A stretch of 64,000 nt of DNA. It comes from Firmicutes bacterium HGW-Firmicutes-9 (lineage in GTDB: Bacteria > Bacillota > Clostridia > Christensenellales > CAG-138). The DNA lies in contig PGZM01000003.1 in the NCBI GenBank assembly GCA_002841395.1, positions 194,554 to 258,553 on the forward strand, given 5' to 3'. The notes beneath the pieces were generated by a model that ran no database searches, had not been told where the DNA came from, and saw only the letters and a program-made list of their open reading frames with translations. The translations under genes were made by a program, and so were the position numbers. This document shows positions 61,701-64,000 of this stretch, in pieces; position 1 is the stretch's first letter, and every line of letters begins with the position of its first letter.

Positions 61701-64000
61701 GCGACGGAGTTCATCAAGGTTAAGACCGTGACGGACAACGACCCGAACGCGACGATTACCGCCGCGGCGGATGGCCTCAGCGTGACGGTTGTGCCGAACG
61801 CAAACTATAACGGCCCGCTGAGCTTCACCTATACGATTGAAGACTCGCAGGGCGCGGTCAGCAACACCGCGACCGTGAATCTGACGGTCACGCAGGTCAA
61901 CGACGCGCCGACGGTCGGGGCGGACAGCGCCACCACAGATGAAGACACGTCTGTGGATATCCTCGTTCTGGACAACGACGGCGATATCGACATGCAGTCG
62001 GGTTTGAACGCAAACCCCGAAAACGAATCCATCTCCGTCGTGATCACGGGCGTGGGCTTAACCGCACCGAGTCATGGCACGATCACCACCGACGGCACGA
62101 AGATCACCTACACGCCGTCTCTGAACTACAACGGCACGGACACGTTTGACTACTATTGCTCCGACGGCGACACCCAGACGAAGGGCACCGTCAACGTTAC
62201 AATCACGCAGGTCAACGACAACCCGGTCGCTGTTGCCAACACCGTGACCACCAACGAAGACACGGCGACGGCAGAGGTCGATGTGCTCGCCAATGACACG
62301 GACGTCGATACATCCAGCACGACGAATCAGGATGTGCTGCACCTGAGAAGCACGTTCTCGATCACCGCTGCGACCGTGACGGATGAAGCGCACGGCAGCG
62401 TTGCGATCATCAACAACAAACTCAAATTCACGCCCGCGCCGAACTGGTTTGGTACGGAAGTGGTCAACTACACCATGAGCGACGGAAACGGCGGCACCGC
62501 CAGCAGCACGCTGACGGTCACGGTCAATTCCGTCAACGACCTGCCGGTGTTCGACACCGCGCCGGAGAATCTGAGCCTCACAGAGGACGGGGACGATGGC
62601 GTGACCACGGTTGTCGTCAGCGACATCGAGACCGCAGGGGCCGACCTTGTGGTCACCGCGACCAACAGCACGAATCCGACGCTGATCGCCACCTCCGATG
62701 TGACGATTACGGCGGGAGCGGATGGTACGCGCACGATCACCGTCAATCCGAAGCTCAACCAAAACGGCTCCGCGACGATCACGCTCAACGTGAAGGACGG
62801 CAACAACGCCAACACGACCATCACGTTTATGGTAGCGGTAGCGGCGGTCAACGACGCGCCGGTTGCGCTCGACAAGACGCTGAACATCAGCGAAGACGCA
62901 GCCTTGCAGACCGTGATCGATGTCGCGACCAACGCGGATACGATCACGCTCATGATCACTACGCCTGCTTCGCACGGAACCGCGGCGATTGACGCAGACG
63001 GCAACGTGACGTATGTCCCGGGCAAGGACTTCAACGGTACCGACACGTTTGTCTACACCGCGACCGATGGATCGAACGCCACCGTCACGGGCACGTTCAC
63101 ATTCAACATCGCGCAGGTGAACGACGCGCCGGAAACACTGGACGACACCGCGACGACCAACGAAGACACGGCGGTCGACATCAGCGTGCTAGCGAACGAC
63201 AGCGATGTGGATATGGATGAAACCCTCAACGCAAACCCCGAAGACGAATCCATCTCCGTCGTGATCACAGGCGCGGGTCTCGCTGCACCGAGTCACGGCA
63301 CGATCACGACCGACGGCACGAAGATTACCTATACGCCTGCCACGAACTACAACGGCACGGACACGTTTGACTACTATTGCTCCGACGGCGACACGCAGAC
63401 AAAGGGCACCGTCACCGTCACGATCTATCAGGTCAACGACAATCCGGTCGCTGTTGCCAACACCGTGACCACCAACGAAGACACGGCGACGGCGGAAGTC
63501 GATGTGCTCGCCAACGACACAGACGTCGATACATCAAGCACAACGAATCAGGATGTGCTGCATCTGAGAAGCACGTTCTCGATCACCGCGGCGACCGTGA
63601 CGGACGAAGCGCACGGCAGAGTCGAGATCATCAACAACAAACTCAAATTCACGCCCGCGCTGAACTGGTTCGGCACGGAAGTGGTCAACTACACCATGAG
63701 CGACGGAAACGGCGGCACCGCCAGCAGCACGCTGACGGTCACGGTCAACTCCGTCAACGACCTGCCGGTGTACGACACCGCGCCGGAAAACCTGAGCCTC
63801 ACGGAAGACGGAGCGGACGGCGTGACCTCGGTTGTCGTCAGCGACATCGAGACCGCGGCGGCAGACCTCGTGGTCACCGCAACCAACAGCACGAATCCGA
63901 CGCTGATCGCCACATCCGACGTGACGATTACGGCGGGCGCGGGCGGCGCGCGCACGATCACCGTCAACCCGAAGCTCAACCAAAATGGTTCGGCGACGAT
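52716..64000 (+). CDS. giant exported tandem-repeat (cadherin/Ig-like, tandem-95) surface protein, 3' end beyond the window
   Basis: Open from ATG 52716 (GGAGG upstream) to the window end, at least 3761 codons; the frame reads identically at both ends. A signal peptide (residues 1 to about 38, basic then hydrophobic, ending PNAAHA) is followed by an N-terminal domain of about 200 residues, Ig-like segments with NWTN, and from about residue 464 roughly 30 repeats of 90-110 residues. Typical units read EDxxVxIDVLANDxD, PxHGTxxI, YTPxxNFxGTDSFTYTI and end in VNDxP. Asp-rich DxDxD turns suggest calcium binding. It is probably a wall- or layer-anchored adhesin; the anchor would lie beyond the window. 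Confidence 0.95.
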   Translation, partial: MLSAKLSWMKRVGKRALRIALSLLLILQMVWVPNAAHAAETVFYFRGYNVENINSSTLNYATNSATVSGTSVTFAELSSEGEAFGLINLNESGHDISQSVDLGGLEIDFSTVSYIEAEGEAGADNDVPTATIYFCTESDIGSATSTVTLHKADSTVAGSETLSSGAKIPTGTRSIFLSLKGTSISGNNTVTYSNTSLIIHDSSAPTCSADYNHNWTNQDVTVTINAADSDAGLEGIYVNDTRVSGTSPYTFTVSDNNTSFTAYAMDLAGKKSDVVSETVDHIDKTTPADPSSVPLSSSNWTNADVYVLMPALAASTGSPERYVYQIGTSAWATLPDGFAITAEGNTTIRVAVEDEAGNRSAYAQATAKIDKSAPTISDASITSGSSSATVNITASDVGLSGLQKFAYAEGEQTADYFTTGGTLISGGTFTVSVGGTYTVYAGDLAGNTSLKTISITTAPTFDPVSDLTMDEDETRNIPLSISDAESTRSELTVSVTTTDDALLQSVVLNQSDSAISLDITPAANQSGGPVTVTVEVEDPSGQKVSRSFTVTVSAINDLPLAVDDSGITVSEDGQVEVDVLANDSDLADGDTLSIQSVSVPSHGTTLIVLGKVRYTPAENFAGTDSFTYVISDGNGGTAEATVYVTVTKVNDAPTAVDDTATATEDSFVSIDVLANDSDVDSETDAEETIALLSSADGAHGTTQIVSGQIVYTPEADFNGTDTFTYIIEDAAGLTAEATVTVTVEPEADAPRFSGLASEYTIDEDAVNHAITFDIYDVETPADSLMLQAASLDSEKLDQDGIVIQGLGDSSTAVSLLLSPVADQNGDVSIKLTLGDGFDSVEQTIVIHINNVNDAPRAVNDKRQFTEDVAYLDISIAGLLANDTDVDGDAVVFDGLASDPSSGTIELFNETTLRYTPVADYSGTTSFTYYVSDGTARTTATCTLEGIGVNDAPSISITETEIAGTEDTQVEIPFTISDNESAPADLEVIVASSDDNIVTREGITVVNNGDGTGVVQIMPSADSNGTVNITLTVSDGEDQASDSVQLVIAPTQDAPIAEDDLVYVHYSTSRTFSLLVNDHDIDGDALTVYSFVEDLPGTLTFDTETQMFTYVPAIGENGISTFTYTITDGHDTDTAIAELDVVSEMHNPVITSINSQYVNEDGTISGIAFSVSDEDVGDTATITVTSGDTSILPQDAEHITVTDLGSGNYTLSLTPVVDASGAVSVTVTVTDSTDLTDSASFTLHVIATNDAPIAVNDELTMNEDGALTLNLLANDSDPDGDTIWLSSLTWPSHGYIERTGNTYTYYPYGNWSGTETLTYTISDGRETAQASVTITVEPVNDNPVAWDDWREIPNTTGSESANFNVLGNDYDVDTGDVVRMYEIVTAPSYGTAVIEADGTITYTRNQISPLGNGADSFVYRIIDRETATGDYRSDTATVHIGVEFISTLYTYGTSVYCYEDDSPFNINLSVSNPTPVEYDLTINTTTTLGSFEVIDNHTVRFTPAPDQNGYAAITYTVEQIGGGESDTGTIWIRVYPVNDLPEITACPTAVTMDEDASAGASFDVAFHDPDIDTSYLYFYVYTQNATTSAPIPFYVSYSVTRTAEGATVTVNPGQNVNGTGTIIVGVSDGMTYTYRSIDLTVNPVDDAPVVNGVTRTINEDSSVTFASPGSDTEVDGDTVSFVIDPANPPLHGTATIDANHLITYVPDANYYGTETFYVLLTDQTEAALSSTGLVTIVVRPINDAPEIFDLSYYQTTLEDTPKDVTLTVSDVDNILTDSSYYTLTSEDQTLVKNENITISHDSGEGMIIHVVPEENAYGTVKINIVVTDGKLPARAAFSLKIVPVNDIPVAVDDTATVDEVVSTGEEAQAPKTTATINLLTNDSDIEDGKPSVVSVSDVVNGTVANIGGGKVLVTADGDFSGDVTFTYTVMDKAGATASANVTLTINPVNDPPRAKDDSVTILEDESPLISVLANDADPEGDTLSIAAVTTPAHGTATIDGTKVSYVPDQDYFGTDVFDYTVSDGNGGTATATVTITIKPVNDAPTINKHSSNPGDWTMLEDTTKAFNFVVADAESPVSNLIIKITSLDETLLKTTKIALTTNAEGYKVLTVTPVLNANGVVDVKITVSDGLLTTEAIYPITITAVNDAPVVTAPVQTIKEDTLLQGNAYATDAEGDSVTFAKHTDPAHGSVMVYEDGSYYYMPTHNYNGEDSFILLADDGQAENNVGYATVYITVKPDGDPPVAQDDSITIDEDTPTTIPVLDNDADEDVIYGDSITLLRVTSPAHGTAVIAEGSILYTPMANYNGTDTFGYTITDRDGKTDTATVSITITPVNDAPTGGDDTATVLEDHSVTINVTENDDIDETTNPDLEDVTVLSVDTPTHGTATISEDLKSITYTPNENWFSPEGEPEVFYYTAKDSSNQTERFAVSVMVTSVNDLPVITPATLPDVSTAEDTVTEAITFNVSDIETAAGSLSVTATHLNGVLLPAITVTPDENGDCSFTVLPYENKVGSATITVKVTDADGGEDTASFTLTVTAVNDVPRPGNDTFTVAENATYTKDVLANDDVDILSNNGGDTLTLLSIATPQYGTASIVNNKLYYVPDASRSTTTNYQDVFTYTMKDASGNECTPTVTVTVTPVNDAPTISAIADVTGVLEDAPDGTGDISFSVTDEEDDDDTLQISTASSNTTLFPVSNISITNPTDDPTGSLRTVKVIPAANQYGTARITLTVRDAQGVTATSYFNITVDPVNDVPLNGDREFTVVEDVEKQLDVLTGIDPDYATMPEDITITAIATQPSHGTVRIAADGKSLYYTTAQDSNEPDSFEYTIFDSYGEASYTFTVSITVTPVNDAPVIHYLGEAQYTIYEGTQQNDIPFTVTDVDNVTDASGTDPVEVTLSAKSSNSILLYNGIHIDTLTGDNRDIDLTPYLKWNGTTTVTITATDPGGLKSTASFVLVVNSVNDTPVAVNDTFSIPEDQTSSINVLANDTDDDLQTNPATEFIKVKTVTDNDPNATITAAADGLSVTVVPNANYNGPLSFTYTIEDSQGAVSNTATVNLTVTQVNDAPTVGADSATTDEDTSVDILVLDNDGDIDMQSGLNANPENESISVVITGVGLTAPSHGTITTDGTKITYTPSLNYNGTDTFDYYCSDGDTQTKGTVNVTITQVNDNPVAVANTVTTNEDTATAEVDVLANDTDVDTSSTTNQDVLHLRSTFSITAATVTDEAHGSVAIINNKLKFTPAPNWFGTEVVNYTMSDGNGGTASSTLTVTVNSVNDLPVFDTAPENLSLTEDGDDGVTTVVVSDIETAGADLVVTATNSTNPTLIATSDVTITAGADGTRTITVNPKLNQNGSATITLNVKDGNNANTTITFMVAVAAVNDAPVALDKTLNISEDAALQTVIDVATNADTITLMITTPASHGTAAIDADGNVTYVPGKDFNGTDTFVYTATDGSNATVTGTFTFNIAQVNDAPETLDDTATTNEDTAVDISVLANDSDVDMDETLNANPEDESISVVITGAGLAAPSHGTITTDGTKITYTPATNYNGTDTFDYYCSDGDTQTKGTVTVTIYQVNDNPVAVANTVTTNEDTATAEVDVLANDTDVDTSSTTNQDVLHLRSTFSITAATVTDEAHGRVEIINNKLKFTPALNWFGTEVVNYTMSDGNGGTASSTLTVTVNSVNDLPVYDTAPENLSLTEDGADGVTSVVVSDIETAAADLVVTATNSTNPTLIATSDVTITAGAGGARTITVNPKLNQNGSAT
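62010..62779 (+). repeat. copy 1 of a 1221-bp-spaced internal duplication
   Basis: This stretch of the giant gene recurs with about nine in ten bases identical (by eye) at 63231-64000. The offset is 1221 bp, exactly 407 codons, or about four protein repeats, so the reading frame is kept. The neighbouring repeats are far more diverged. Confidence 0.85.
63231..64000 (+). repeat. copy 2 of the 1221-bp-spaced internal duplication
   Basis: Second copy, cut by the window end, so the duplicated block may be longer and further copies may follow. Differences from copy 1 are mostly single-base and many are silent. Confidence 0.85.

Noticed and set aside
1-64000. CRISPR array, prophage or transposase genes
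   Set aside because: No regularly spaced short repeats with unique spacers, no cas genes, no phage structural genes and no transposase motifs were seen; the only large repeats are the protein-coding ones at the right end.

Overview
The window looks like chromosomal DNA of a GC-rich anaerobic Firmicute (Clostridia/Christensenellales-like; species not resolved). Reasons: strong AGGAGG-type ribosome binding sites, TTGACA/TATAAT promoters, HelD, FloA/NfeD, EFR1 flavodoxin-ferredoxin, citrate lyase, oxygen-sensitive glycyl radical enzymes, CadC-type ArsR, lipoprotein binding proteins, and no respiratory genes.

Layout. 1-5 kb: truncated gene, HelD, a drug/metabolite exporter and two small DUF proteins, all leftward. 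5-10.4 kb: a complete citrate lyase locus, citDEF leftward and citXCG rightward, around an intergenic region with iterated operator-like repeats. 10.5-15.2 kb: NfeD, FloA, a small membrane-anchored protein, a PIG-V-like glycosyltransferase and a two-gene chromate transporter. 15.3-15.6 kb: tRNA-Leu(UAA), followed by a 22-bp duplication of its 3' end and three terminator hairpins. 15.6-18.3 kb: PadR, two DUF1048 proteins and a DrrAB-type exporter. 18.4-25 kb: Rrf2 regulator, polar amino acid ABC transporter, CadC-like sensor, free HMA metallochaperone and Cd/Zn P-type ATPase. 25-27.5 kb: AT-rich FRG-domain gene, DUF2892 protein, Rieske protein and ferritin.

27.5-46.4 kb is the most unusual part. 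It is a large catabolic region: lactonase, HAD phosphatase and D-lyxose-isomerase-like protein leftward; ROK kinase, glycyl radical enzyme 1, DeoR regulator, AraC regulator, glycyl radical enzyme 2, one activase, a 590-aa ROK-like protein with an extra N-terminal domain, an AroE-like dehydrogenase lacking the shikimate-binding serine motif, and a ribose-type ABC importer rightward. Short TTTCATATGAAA-like palindromes recur at its promoters. I infer uptake, phosphorylation/isomerisation, radical dehydration and oxidation of a sugar, polyol or cyclitol; the substrate is not identifiable from sequence.

46.6-64 kb: EFR1 ferredoxin, then a c-di-GMP neighbourhood (conserved 212-aa protein, a 25-aa hydrophobic peptide gene whose ribosome binding site lies in an inverted repeat, HD-GYP phosphodiesterase, DUF5317 protein, GGDEF cyclase). 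Finally, a giant exported repeat protein starts at 52716 and stays open past the window end (at least 3761 codons). It contains about 30 cadherin/Ig-like tandem repeats and a recent 1221-bp internal duplication.
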